Shown here: one piece after another, positions 15,394-23,117 of the stretch
Layout: each line of letters begins with the position of its first letter
Numbering within the stretch: the first letter of the stretch is position 1
Assembly: GCA_945896935.1 (NCBI GenBank)
Contig: CAMDER010000010.1
Location: forward strand, 1 to 23,193
Length of the DNA stretch: 23,193 nucleotides
Origin: Bifidobacterium breve
GTDB lineage: Bacteria > Actinomycetota > Acidimicrobiia > Acidimicrobiales > Ilumatobacteraceae
Direction: 5' to 3'
Made by a program: the position numbers and the translations under genes
Notes under the pieces: generated by a model
What the model saw: only the letters and a program-made list of their open reading frames with translations
The model's database searches: none
What the model was told of the DNA's origin: nothing

Positions 15394-16239
15394 GTGTCTC
15401 GCGCTCGTCGTCGCCAACATGTGCCGTGGAATGCAGCCGGTCGTGCTTCTGAAACTCAAGGTGATGGCGACAGTGTTGTGCGCGACACTGGCTGGGTCTT
15501 TAACAACGAAACCGGTCAGCAACTGACTCTTGCCGAATTTGTGAATTCGGGTGAACAAGAAGTTGGTGCGTACCTGCAGTATTTCGGATTCTTGCCCGAA
15601 GAAAATGTGCAACGTTCGTTAGTCGAAATCGGTGCGGGCATTGGTCGCATGACTGCAGGTTTTACACAGCGTTTCAAATCGGTTGTTGCCTGCGATCTTG
15701 ATGCAGCGTTTCTTGAACGTTGTCGCGAAACAGTCGGCAAGTTTGGTGTTCCCGAACATTTGTCAACATCACATGTTGCCGATGGCAAGACGTTGGCGTT
15801 GCCCGATGCATCGACCGACATAGTGTTTAGTTACATCACCTTGCAGCACTGCGAAAGCGCTGACGCATTAGCCCTCACCGAAGAAGCCCTGCGCGTCGTG
15901 AAGCCAGGCGGATATGTGGTGTTGAACTATCGCACTTGGGTCGCTGCCGACTTGTTGTTGTTTCCCGCCGGTGTTGTCACGCGAGCCCTCTGGCGCGTGC
16001 CCACCATTGGCGCATGGTTGGCTCGGCAACGTTGGTCAACCCGTCTTGGTTGGCAAGCCAATCGCCTGGCCCCCAAAGTGGTGCTCGATCACCTCGCACG
16101 CAAGAACATCGAATTGTTGAATCCCACTTTGTGGTTTAGCCATCATCGTCGCGTCGGCGGAGTTGAAGGCATTCCGCAGTGCACTTTTGTTGGCGTGAAC
16201 GCCAGCCATTGGTGGTTAATTGCCCGTCGGGCGGCGTGA
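15394..16239 (+). CDS. Class I SAM-dependent methyltransferase
   Basis: This 281-residue protein has a Rossmann methyltransferase core: motif I VEIGAGIGRMTAGF (about residues 73-86), an acidic end of strand 2 (VACDLD), then DASTDIVFSYITLQH and ALRVVKPGGYVVLNYRT (motif III/post-III). The region after about residue 185 is less conserved and rich in Trp, Arg and Leu, possibly membrane-associated or substrate-binding. The substrate is unknown. The GTG start is three bases after the lysC stop, and the stop overlaps a possible GTG start of asd, so it is embedded in an aspartate-pathway operon. Nothing in the sequence links it to amino-acid synthesis; it may simply share transcription. Confidence 0.85.
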   Translation: MSRARRRQHVPWNAAGRASETQGDGDSVVRDTGWVFNNETGQQLTLAEFVNSGEQEVGAYLQYFGFLPEENVQRSLVEIGAGIGRMTAGFTQRFKSVVACDLDAAFLERCRETVGKFGVPEHLSTSHVADGKTLALPDASTDIVFSYITLQHCESADALALTEEALRVVKPGGYVVLNYRTWVAADLLLFPAGVVTRALWRVPTIGAWLARQRWSTRLGWQANRLAPKVVLDHLARKNIELLNPTLWFSHHRRVGGVEGIPQCTFVGVNASHWWLIARRAA

Positions 16240-16262
16240 CCAGCCCGTTAGCCTTGCGTCTT

Positions 16263-17282
16263 ATGCGTATAGGAGTAGTAGGAGCAACCGGCCAAGTAGG
16301 AAGCGTGATGCGCACCTTGTTGGACGAGCGCAATTTCCCGATTGATGAAATTCGATTCTTCGCTTCGGCCCGTTCGGCCGGAACCACCCTTCCGTGGAAG
16401 GGCGGCGAAATCACCGTTGAAGATGCCGCGACTGCCGACCCTTCTGGGTTAGACATTGCCCTGTTTTCATCGGGTGCCACATCGTCACGTGAACTCGCAC
16501 CGCGCTTCGCGGCTGCTGGCGTGATCGTGATCGACAACTCGTCGGCTTGGCGTATGGACCCCGAAGTTCCGCTTGTTGTGAGCGAAGTGAACCCTGAAGA
16601 AATTCGCAATGCGCCCAAAGGCATCATTGCTAATCCCAACTGCACCACGATGGCAGCAATGCCCGTGTTGAAAGTGTTGCACGATGAAGCTGGTCTCAAT
16701 CGTTTGATCGTGAGTACGTATCAAGCAGTGTCGGGCGGCGGACTTGCTGGCGTCGACGAACTTGATAAGCAGTCGCGTGAAGTTGCTGACAATGCACGTG
16801 AGCTGACGTACGACGGTGAAGCGGTTGTCTATCCGGCGCCAAGTAAATTCACCAAGCCGATCGCTTTCAACGTGTTGCCATTCGCCGGCAAGTACACCGA
16901 CGACGATTCTTTTGAGACTGACGAAGAGCAGAAATTACGCAATGAAAGTCGCAAGATTTTGGCGATTCCGAACTTGCGCGTTTCAGGAACTTGCGTGCGT
17001 GTTCCGGTGTATACCGGTCACTCATTAAGCATCAATGTCGAATTTGATCGACCAATTTCGGTGGCCCGTGCGAAAGAACTTTTGTCGTCAGCACCTGGTG
17101 TTGTGTACACCGATGTGCCGACACCGCTTGAAGCTGCTGGCAAAGACCCGAGTTTTGTTGGTCGAATTCGTCAAGACTTGTCTCTTGACGATGGTCGTGG
17201 CTTGGTGTTGTTTGTGAGCAACGACAACTTGCGCAAGGGTGCTGCATTAAACGCAGTACAGATTGCTGAACTGTTTCTCTAA
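16263..17282 (+). CDS. asd: Aspartate-semialdehyde dehydrogenase
   Basis: This 339-residue enzyme reduces aspartyl phosphate with NADPH to aspartate semialdehyde, directly after LysC. The N-terminus MRIGVVGATGQVGSVM is the NADP-binding motif. IIANPNCTTMAAMPVL carries the active-site Cys127. TYQAVSGGG and TCVRVPVYTGHSLSINVEF (catalytic His) complete the active site. I chose ATG 16263 because the protein then begins as family members usually do. GTG 16236, overlapping the methyltransferase stop as GTGA, would add nine residues and give translational coupling, and remains possible. The gene is third in the lysC-methyltransferase-asd run and ends seven bases from a convergent gene. Confidence 0.95.
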   Translation: MRIGVVGATGQVGSVMRTLLDERNFPIDEIRFFASARSAGTTLPWKGGEITVEDAATADPSGLDIALFSSGATSSRELAPRFAAAGVIVIDNSSAWRMDPEVPLVVSEVNPEEIRNAPKGIIANPNCTTMAAMPVLKVLHDEAGLNRLIVSTYQAVSGGGLAGVDELDKQSREVADNARELTYDGEAVVYPAPSKFTKPIAFNVLPFAGKYTDDDSFETDEEQKLRNESRKILAIPNLRVSGTCVRVPVYTGHSLSINVEFDRPISVARAKELLSSAPGVVYTDVPTPLEAAGKDPSFVGRIRQDLSLDDGRGLVLFVSNDNLRKGAALNAVQIAELFL

Positions 17283-17289
17283 AGATCAG

Positions 17290-17568
17290 TTAGCAAGCAC
17301 AGGGCAGAGCCGCGCATCGCGGACAGCCGTTGGCGTAACGCTCAATGCATTCAGATAAGTTGACGCCCATTTGATTGGCAAGCGTTGCTACCCACGCCAA
17401 CACATCACCGAATTCGTGTTCTTGTTGGGCTTTGGTTCCTTTGCGCACGGCTTGAGCCAACTCGCCAATTTCTTCGGCCAACCAGGCAACAGTTGAGGGC
17501 ACGCCACGGGCACGATCGCGATCGCCGTAGGTACGTTCGATGACATCTTGAAGTTGCGCAATATCCAC
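17290..17568 (-). CDS. Small MazG-like nucleotide pyrophosphohydrolase
   Basis: This 92-residue protein has the all-alpha NTP pyrophosphohydrolase signature EExxE (E32, E33, E36) followed by ExxD (E52, D55 in EFGDVLAW), which binds magnesium. Such single-domain MazG proteins hydrolyse nucleoside triphosphates to monophosphates and usually act as dimers on non-canonical or damaged nucleotides. The C-terminus ends in CPRCAALPCAC, with Cys spacing (CxxC, then CxC) suggestive of a metal site. The GTG start at 17568-17566 has only a weak GGTGAT before it. It lies downstream of tRNA-Pro and its hairpin on the same strand. Confidence 0.85.
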   Translation of the reverse strand: MDIAQLQDVIERTYGDRDRARGVPSTVAWLAEEIGELAQAVRKGTKAQQEHEFGDVLAWVATLANQMGVNLSECIERYANGCPRCAALPCAC

Positions 17569-17603
17569 GGGATCACCGTAGAGCGAAATGAGCCGATAAA
17601 TGG

Positions 17604-17631
17604 CACATCCCCCGCCGAAGCGGGGGATGTG
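17604..17631 (-). terminator. Hairpin with UUCG tetraloop after tRNA-Pro
   Basis: A perfect 12-bp stem (17604-17615 with 17620-17631) encloses CGAA on the plus strand, which is UUCG closed by C-G on the minus strand, an exceptionally stable loop. It begins three bases after the encoded tRNA CCA end. The T-rich stretch after it is poor (CCATTTATC), so it may act as terminator or as a 3' processing element for the tRNA. Confidence 0.65.
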
Positions 17632-17634
17632 TGC

Positions 17635-17712
17635 TGGTCGGGGTGAGAGGATTTGAACCTCCGGCCTCCACGTCCCGAACGTGGCGCGCTAGCCAAGCTG
17701 CGCTACACCCCG
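17635..17712 (-). tRNA. tRNA-Pro (anticodon CGG), CCA encoded
   Basis: On the minus strand the acceptor arms CGGGGTG and CACCCCG pair fully, followed by discriminator A and an encoded CCA (17637-17635). The anticodon stem CCACG/CGTGG encloses loop TTCGGGA, giving anticodon CGG, which reads proline codon CCG. The T arm GGAGG-TTCAAAT-CCTCT and D arm GCGC/GCGC are normal. Upstream on the same strand, TATAGG (17736-17731) could be the -10 element. Confidence 0.96.
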
Positions 17713-17833
17713 ATGGTGCAGGAAACGAGCCTATAGGGAATGGGCAGTTTCCCCTAATTGCTCACTCGGGATTTGGCGGTCGTTCTCCCAATCCCCGTTT
17801 AGTCTGAGCCAAGAGAATTGCGAGGGGGCAACG

Positions 17834-18565
17834 ATGAATCTGAAGTTTTTGCGAAGGTTCAATGCTGGTGTTTTGGCCGTGGGTTTACTCGTCGGATGCG
17901 GCGGTGCTGCGAGTACCGGCGACATGGGTTCGACCACGATTTCGGAAGTGCCGATCACCGAAGCGGCCACGACCTCGGTCGAGATCCCGACGACAACCGC
18001 AGTAGTCGACGCACGACCGGCTTGTTTGATGTCTGCCGTTGATCCCAATCAGGTAAATCCCATTGGACAGACCGCTGAAGATCTACAAGTCATCGAGTGC
18101 ATTGGTGATTGGATGATCACACAGAATCCCGACTGCGGCGAATGTGAAGGTATGACTCCACTGCACATTGAAGACAACGTATGGAAAATGTACGACCCGA
18201 TGTATATCTACTGCTACTCGGTTCCAGATGATTACGGCCCCGACCCTGAAGGCGCAACAATCGCCGAGAGTTTCATTATGACCACAATTCAAATAGCCGT
18301 ATCGGGCTATGCGTGTGATGAAACCAATAAGGGATATCACCCCGAAAGTGCCGCCGATCAATTGCTGTACGGCGACATTGGTCCTCGAGTGTCTGCGTTA
18401 CAAGAAGCACTCACTGCTGCAGGGTTTCTTGAAGATTCTGCCGACGGCGAATACGGTCCAGCAACGATTAAAGCGGTGATGAACTTTCAGTATTCGCAGA
18501 ATGTCCCAGTAGATGGAATCGCTGGACCAAACACCCACGAGTTGTTGGGCATCACATACCCGTAA
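17834..18565 (+). CDS. Lipoprotein with C-terminal peptidoglycan-binding domain
   Basis: This 243-residue protein begins with a lipoprotein signal (basic N-terminus, hydrophobic stretch, lipobox LVGC with Cys22). A Thr-rich linker (about 25-60) and a Cys-rich, acidic central domain (about 64-170, with about six Cys and the stretch NPDCGECEGM) follow; I do not recognise the central domain. The C-terminus (about 180-241) is a PG_binding_1 domain: GDIGPRVSALQEALTAAGFL, then DGEYGPATIKAVMNFQ, then VDGIAGPNTHELLG. It probably links the outer face of the membrane to the cell wall. GAGGGGG lies five bases before the ATG. The stop abuts the stop of the convergent receiver gene. Its own role is unknown. 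Confidence 0.8.
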   Translation: MNLKFLRRFNAGVLAVGLLVGCGGAASTGDMGSTTISEVPITEAATTSVEIPTTTAVVDARPACLMSAVDPNQVNPIGQTAEDLQVIECIGDWMITQNPDCGECEGMTPLHIEDNVWKMYDPMYIYCYSVPDDYGPDPEGATIAESFIMTTIQIAVSGYACDETNKGYHPESAADQLLYGDIGPRVSALQEALTAAGFLEDSADGEYGPATIKAVMNFQYSQNVPVDGIAGPNTHELLGITYP

Positions 18566-19030
18566 TCAGTTGGCAGTTGCGACTTCAACTTCTGCAGCAG
18601 CGACTTCTTCAACGATTTCTTCAACGACCGGTTCGTCGATTGCGGGGATTCCTTCAGCGAAGCAACCTCCGGCAGCGATGGCCTTGCTCGCACGGCGTAG
18701 TCGCAATGCATCAAGAGGTTTTACTAACCAACCGTCGGCGCCACTTCGACGGGCCATGTGTAGATCGGCTTGCCGATCAAGCAACATCAAGATCGGAACA
18801 TGAGGCAACGTACCGCCACTTTCGTCGAGACGTAAATCCATGGTGACTGCAATGCCACCCATGGTGCCGATCTGTAAATCAAGAATCACCAGATCGGGGG
18901 TACGGGCCTTAACGACCCCAACGACCGAGCGTCCGTCGCGACAATGGGTGAAAGTTGTTTCGGGACCGCCAAGGGCGGCGACGACTTCGTCGACCAGCCA
19001 GTCAGCATCGGTAGCCAGGATCACATGCAC
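18566..19030 (-). CDS. Stand-alone response-regulator receiver domain, partly degenerate
   Basis: This protein of about 154 residues resembles CheY: VHVILATDADW at the N-terminus, DLVILDLQIGTMGG with the phosphoacceptor Asp51, PILMLLD, SGADGWLVKPL with the conserved Lys104, and a Glu-rich tail (EEIVEEVAAAEVEV). Two usual residues are changed: the acidic pair near the N-terminus is reduced (DAD for DDD), and the switch Thr/Ser is Leu84. No DNA-binding domain follows. I chose GTG 19030, ten bases after the upstream ATPase stop; the open frame extends to an ATG pair at 19096, but those extra codons overlap the ATPase gene and look non-native. It is probably co-transcribed with the two ArsA-like genes, suggesting a linked function. 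Confidence 0.78.
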   Translation of the reverse strand: MHVILATDADWLVDEVVAALGGPETTFTHCRDGRSVVGVVKARTPDLVILDLQIGTMGGIAVTMDLRLDESGGTLPHVPILMLLDRQADLHMARRSGADGWLVKPLDALRLRRASKAIAAGGCFAEGIPAIDEPVVEEIVEEVAAAEVEVATAN

Positions 19031-19040
19031 GTCTGAAACG

Positions 19041-20147
19041 CTACCTCGTGGGCGTGCTGGCGACGAGATCCCGCCCCAAATCGGCGATGGCATCAAGATC
19101 GTGCACGTCGGTGGCCCGCTGGTACAGACGAACTACAAGCGCCGACCCCACTGAATCGAGCAGTGGCTTCAAGGTGGCTTCTTCGGCCTGCACAATGCGG
19201 CGTACATGAGCCAGATTGCTGTGCAGGGCAGCTAAATCGGTGTCGCCATCTTGTGTGGCTTTGCGAGCCGCGGTGGTCGATGAGGTGGCCGAACCTTTGC
19301 CAAATTTTGGCTGTAGTCGGTTGATGATCAATCCGGTCACCGGGGTGCCCACTCGCGCGAGTTCATCGGTGAAAAAGATCGCCTCGCGAATGGTGTCGTG
19401 ATGTGCCGAAGCCACCACAACATATTTGCTGTCGGTTGACTTCAGTAAAGTTTGCACGGCAAGGGCGCGCTGACGAAAACCTTCTTCAATTCCGTCGAAG
19501 GCTTGAAAGAAGTTGATCGCGTCGGCCAACACGTCGGCACCAATGACGCGACCGATTGTTTTCAAAATTGGTTGAGCCGCAAAGTTCAGAACTCGAAGTC
19601 CGCCGCGAGCGGGCATCACTAACCAGCGATACACGCGGTGGTCTAAAAAGTTCATCAACTTTTGTGGTGCCTCGAGAAAATCAAGAGCTTCGCGAGTTGG
19701 GGGAGTATCAACAATGACGAGATCAAATCGATCATCGTTAAACAATTCATAAAGTTTTTCGGCCGCCATATATTCTTGGCTACCCGATAGACGACTCGCG
19801 ATATTGCTATAGAACGGGTTTGTCAAAATCGCCTGTTCTTGTTGCTTATCTCGCGACTGTTGACGAATGACTTCATCAAATGTGGCGCGAGCATCGAGCA
19901 TCATTGCCCACAACTCACCCGAACATTCGTGTTCGACCCGTGAAGGTTCATTGCTGAGTTCAGATAACCCAAGTGCGTCAGCCAAACGTTTTGCTGGATC
20001 AATCGTGATCAGTACAACTCGTCGCCCAATTTCGGCCGCTTGCATTGCTAACGCGGCAGCAGTAGTTGTTTTGCCTACTCCACCCGAACCGCAGCACACC
20101 ACAATGCGTGAAGTTGAAATGACGTCACGGAAATTCTTCTTACTCAT
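19041..20147 (-). CDS. ArsA/Get3-family ATPase, second of a pair
   Basis: This 368-residue protein has a deviant Walker A, CGSGGVGKTTTAAALA (19-34), followed by LITIDPAKRLADALGL (switch I region) and LVIVDTPPTREALDFLEAP (switch II). The family includes arsenite-pump ATPases and Get3 targeting factors. No arsB/arsR genes are nearby, and pairs like this occur in mycobacteria (Rv3679-Rv3680), so arsenic resistance is unlikely. The signature Lys before GGVGK (KGGVGK in the family) is Ser21 here, while the partner gene keeps it. A long helical region (about 180-330) follows, rich in Phe and Leu. The ATG overlaps the partner stop by four bases, suggesting a heterodimer. Confidence 0.88.
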   Translation of the reverse strand: MSKKNFRDVISTSRIVVCCGSGGVGKTTTAAALAMQAAEIGRRVVLITIDPAKRLADALGLSELSNEPSRVEHECSGELWAMMLDARATFDEVIRQQSRDKQQEQAILTNPFYSNIASRLSGSQEYMAAEKLYELFNDDRFDLVIVDTPPTREALDFLEAPQKLMNFLDHRVYRWLVMPARGGLRVLNFAAQPILKTIGRVIGADVLADAINFFQAFDGIEEGFRQRALAVQTLLKSTDSKYVVVASAHHDTIREAIFFTDELARVGTPVTGLIINRLQPKFGKGSATSSTTAARKATQDGDTDLAALHSNLAHVRRIVQAEEATLKPLLDSVGSALVVRLYQRATDVHDLDAIADLGRDLVASTPTR

Positions 20148-21070
20148 GATTGAGCGCTCAATTCAACGCTCAAGGCTTGAGCCAATGTTTTGATATCGCC
20201 GGCCGATAACCCTGCACTAGCGATATGTGGCAATGAAATTGATCGTGTTGCAACAAGTTGATTGACGCGTTCAACTTCGTGAGCATGCATCGCGCAACGT
20301 GATGCTCGATAGCGCGCCGCATCACCAAGTTCGCCTTCGGGTAATCGGCCAGCGGCGACGAGGGCAGTGATTTCAGGAGCCTGATCAACTCCGTTGATCA
20401 CCACTGGCCCGAAATGAACTCCAACAGTTTCGGTGAGTAGTGCGGTGGTCTCGATCAACTCATTGACGGGAGTGGTTTCGGGCAACGTCACCATGATCAC
20501 CCGACATTTGTCGGGGTCGTGCAACATGGCCAACACTTCGTTGGATTGCGAGTGCAAAGGGCCACCGCTGATGGTCTTGGCCATGGCTGCGGGGGACTGC
20601 AAGAACGACATGGCGTGACCAGCGGCCGGACCATCAACGATGATCAGGTCGTGGTCGCCGTCTGGGCCAGTGAGACCAACCAAATGCTTGAGCTTGCCCA
20701 AGACCAAAAGGTCATCAATCCCGGGAGCGGCACTGGCAACCACATCCACGACCCCAGTTGACACCAGCCTTTTGGCTAATCGGGCTAGTCCCTGTGTGCC
20801 CAAGTAGTCCTCGAGGGCATCGCTTGCGGTCAACGAGCGTAACAGAATCGACCCGGTTTTTTTGGGACCAAGTCCGCTCAAAATGGTGGTGCCCTCGTAG
20901 TCAGACCCGTCGGTTGCTGACCCGCCCAGCAATTCGCTTAAACCTTGTCGCGAGTTAAGCGTCACAACTAACACTCGAAGTCCTAGATCGGCTGAGGCGC
21001 GTGCCATCGCAGCCGTTACGGTTGTCTTGCCGACACCACCCTTGCCGGCCACCACAAGCATCCGCGACAT
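20144..21070 (-). CDS. ArsA/Get3-family ATPase, first of a pair
   Basis: This protein of about 308 residues has an intact KGGVGKTTVTAAMA P-loop (Gly9 to Thr16, with signature Lys10), VLVVTLNSRQGLSELLG (a changed switch I, where the usual Asp-Pro-Ala is Asn-Ser-Arg) and LIIVDGPAAGHAMSFLQSP (switch II, DGPAAGH for DTAPTGH). I chose ATG 21070: the open frame continues to GTG 21109, but the P-loop then sits unusually deep and that start would run to within three bases of the divergent gene. No clear ribosome site precedes either start. Because the two genes overlap, they probably form a heteromeric ATPase. The function in actinobacteria is not established from sequence; membrane-protein handling is one possibility. 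Confidence 0.86.
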   Translation of the reverse strand: MSRMLVVAGKGGVGKTTVTAAMARASADLGLRVLVVTLNSRQGLSELLGGSATDGSDYEGTTILSGLGPKKTGSILLRSLTASDALEDYLGTQGLARLAKRLVSTGVVDVVASAAPGIDDLLVLGKLKHLVGLTGPDGDHDLIIVDGPAAGHAMSFLQSPAAMAKTISGGPLHSQSNEVLAMLHDPDKCRVIMVTLPETTPVNELIETTALLTETVGVHFGPVVINGVDQAPEITALVAAGRLPEGELGDAARYRASRCAMHAHEVERVNQLVATRSISLPHIASAGLSAGDIKTLAQALSVELSAQS

Positions 21071-21111
21071 GGTGAACAGTGGGTCATTATTTTTCTTTTT
21101 CGGAGACACTC

Positions 21112-22494
21112 GTGCGCAGACTAGCCATCCTCTTCATCGCCGTCGGCTCCGTGCTCGGCTTTCTTGATGTGGCACATGCGTCATCGGGTACCGAACCGCC
21201 CACTCAAGAGGCAGTGACAACCAGTGCCGAAGTGACCGCGACGGACCTAGCCCCGGTTGATGTACTGCAGGTCTCTGGCCTGATTGACAACATCATCGTT
21301 GATGCGATCAGCAACGCGATCACCGATGCCGAAACCAATGGCGCGCAAGCTTTGGTTTTGCAGATCAACTCAAAGGCCTCACTCGTTGGTCGTGACACGA
21401 TGCGCGACTTGTATAACCGCATTGCTAACGCAACTGTGCCAGTTGCGATTTGGGTCGGACCTTCGGGATCGAAAGCAACTGGACTTGGCGCACAACTTTT
21501 GTCGGCCGCCGATGCATCGGGGATGGCCCCCGGAACTCGTATTGGTAAGTCGGGGACACCGCTCGTTGATGGAGTTGACTTCGGCGAAGTAACCGACCAG
21601 CTCCGCACCGAGACTCTTGGCTTTCAAGATGCTCGCCGTGGTGGCGCATTGAAACTTGAAATCAGCGACGAAGGTGCACCCACTATTCGCAACATGGTCT
21701 ACGCACTTGATGGTCTCACCTTCGATGGCATCACCCTCGATACCGCAGTTGAAACTCTCAACGATGATGGCAGCGTCTCCAATGACATCACCACGGTTCG
21801 TTTCCACAAACTTGGTTTATGGGCCCAGATGTTGCACACATCAGCAAGTCCGCCGGTTGCTTACTTGTTCTTAATCATCGGCCTCGCGCTGTTGATCTTT
21901 GAATTTTTCACTGCAGGTATCGGTGTGGCTGGTGTCGTTGGGGCAGCCTTGTTGTTGCTCTCGTTCTACGGTCTTGGTGAACTGCCCGAACGCAATTGGG
22001 CACTCATTTTGATGTTCCTCTCGATGTTGGCGTTCTCGGTTGATGTGCAAGTCGGCATTCCACGTTTCTGGACGGGTATCGGGCTCGTTGTGTTCACTGT
22101 TTCATCGGTATTTATGTTCCCGGTCTTTGATCAGCAATCGTTGAGCGTGTCGTGGTTGAGTTTGCTCGTTGGCGTTGGTGGCATTGCGCTCACATTCGTG
22201 TCGGGTATGCCGAGCATGACTCGCACACGCTTTGCGACGCCAACGGTTGGGCGTGAGCGTCTCATTGGCGAAGTTGGTATGGCGATTTCTGACATCAGTC
22301 CCGACGGCGCAGTGCAGATTGGTGCAGCCCGTTGGAAGGCCCGCACCAATCGCGCGACTCCCGTGAAGTCTGGTGAAATGGCCCGAGTTGTGGCTATTGA
22401 CGGAATTGTTTTGCAGGTTGAACCCGAAGAGGGCGGAGCCCGCGATTACCGCGAACGCCGACCCAAAGAAGCTGCGGCGACTGAAGAAAGTTAA
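21112..22494 (+). CDS. NfeD-family membrane protein with degenerate ClpP-like protease domain
   Basis: This 460-residue protein has a signal peptide (cleavage near AHA, residue 23), a ClpP/crotonase-like extracytoplasmic domain (about 48-220), four to five transmembrane helices (about 245-365) and a C-terminal NfeD OB-fold domain (about 385-445, ERLIGEVGMAISDISPDG onward). The family is known as membrane-bound serine proteases of the NfeD1b type. Here MAPGTRIGKSG (138-148) is kept, but the preceding catalytic segment, normally ASAG, reads KATGLG, with Gly124 at the Ser position, and the TPGG strand is INSKAS. Protease activity is therefore doubtful. The start is GTG 21112 with GGAG six bases upstream. 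It is divergent from the ArsA-like pair by only 41 bases. Confidence 0.85.
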   Translation: MRRLAILFIAVGSVLGFLDVAHASSGTEPPTQEAVTTSAEVTATDLAPVDVLQVSGLIDNIIVDAISNAITDAETNGAQALVLQINSKASLVGRDTMRDLYNRIANATVPVAIWVGPSGSKATGLGAQLLSAADASGMAPGTRIGKSGTPLVDGVDFGEVTDQLRTETLGFQDARRGGALKLEISDEGAPTIRNMVYALDGLTFDGITLDTAVETLNDDGSVSNDITTVRFHKLGLWAQMLHTSASPPVAYLFLIIGLALLIFEFFTAGIGVAGVVGAALLLLSFYGLGELPERNWALILMFLSMLAFSVDVQVGIPRFWTGIGLVVFTVSSVFMFPVFDQQSLSVSWLSLLVGVGGIALTFVSGMPSMTRTRFATPTVGRERLIGEVGMAISDISPDGAVQIGAARWKARTNRATPVKSGEMARVVAIDGIVLQVEPEEGGARDYRERRPKEAAATEES

Positions 22495-22511
22495 TTCTTA
22501 GTTGAGATTGC

Positions 22512-23117
22512 ATGAGACTTTTCGATGAGCCACTGATGCAACCGCAAGAACTGTTGCCTCACGATGGCAGTGCGTTGTATCGACCAGGTTTTTTCAACTC
22601 AGCCGACAGCGAGCGAATGTTTCGCATTGTTAACGACGAAACTCCATGGGAGGCGCGCAGCATCATTTTGTTTGGCAAAGAAGTTCCGCAACCGCGACTG
22701 GCATGTTGGTATGGAGACTTGGCGTATTCATACTCGGGAATCACTCTTGATCCGCGGCCGATGACACCGACTTTGCTTGAGATTAAACAACGTTGTGAAG
22801 AAGCGGCCTCAACTCAATTTAATTCTGTTTTGGTGAACCTCTATCGCGACGGTCAAGACTCGATGGGTTTGCACGCCGATGACGAACCCGAACTCGGAGC
22901 CGAACCAGTCATTGCATCAGTGAGTTTCGGGGCCGAGCGTAACTTTCGTCTACGGCACCGCGAGAGTAAAGAACTGCAGCAAATTTCCTTGGGATCTGGA
23001 TCGTTGTTAGTGATGAGTGGTTTGTCACAAGCCTGTTGGATGCACGATGTTCCAAAGACCAAGAAATTTGTCGGACCCCGTATCAACTTGACATTTCGCT
23101 ATATCAAGTCGGTCTAA
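22512..23117 (+). CDS. AlkB-like 2-oxoglutarate/Fe(II) dioxygenase
   Basis: This 201-residue protein matches the AlkB family (ALKBH2/3-like subtype), which removes alkyl lesions such as 1-methyladenine and 3-methylcytosine from DNA by oxidative demethylation. PRLACWYGDLAYSYSG (61-76) is the substrate-side motif. The iron ligands are His121 and Asp123 (GLHADDEPELG) and His178 (WMHDVPK). The 2-oxoglutarate-binding arginines are Arg190 and Arg196 (RINLTFR). The domain is complete and of normal length. ATG 22512 follows the NfeD stop by 17 bases with only a weak GAG site, so it may be co-transcribed. Its stop overlaps the stop of a convergent gene by four bases. Confidence 0.93.
   Translation: MRLFDEPLMQPQELLPHDGSALYRPGFFNSADSERMFRIVNDETPWEARSIILFGKEVPQPRLACWYGDLAYSYSGITLDPRPMTPTLLEIKQRCEEAASTQFNSVLVNLYRDGQDSMGLHADDEPELGAEPVIASVSFGAERNFRLRHRESKELQQISLGSGSLLVMSGLSQACWMHDVPKTKKFVGPRINLTFRYIKSV

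Noticed and set aside
16179..16262. Longer asd start at 16179
   Set aside because: It would overlap the methyltransferase by about 60 bases and add residues before the normal NADP-binding N-terminus.
19031..19096. N-terminal extension of the receiver gene to the ATG pair at 19096
   Set aside because: The extra codons overlap the ATPase gene by 56 bases, lack a ribosome site and do not resemble a receiver N-terminus.
19041..21070. Arsenic resistance operon
   Set aside because: ArsA-like ATPases are present but there is no arsB, arsR, arsC or arsD, and paired homologues in actinobacteria are not tied to arsenic.
21071..21081. GTTCACC (minus strand) next to the ArsA-like start as another PHO box
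   Set aside because: A single 7-mer with no second unit at 11-base spacing; a few chance copies are expected, and others occur inside coding sequence (8704-8710, about 22834).
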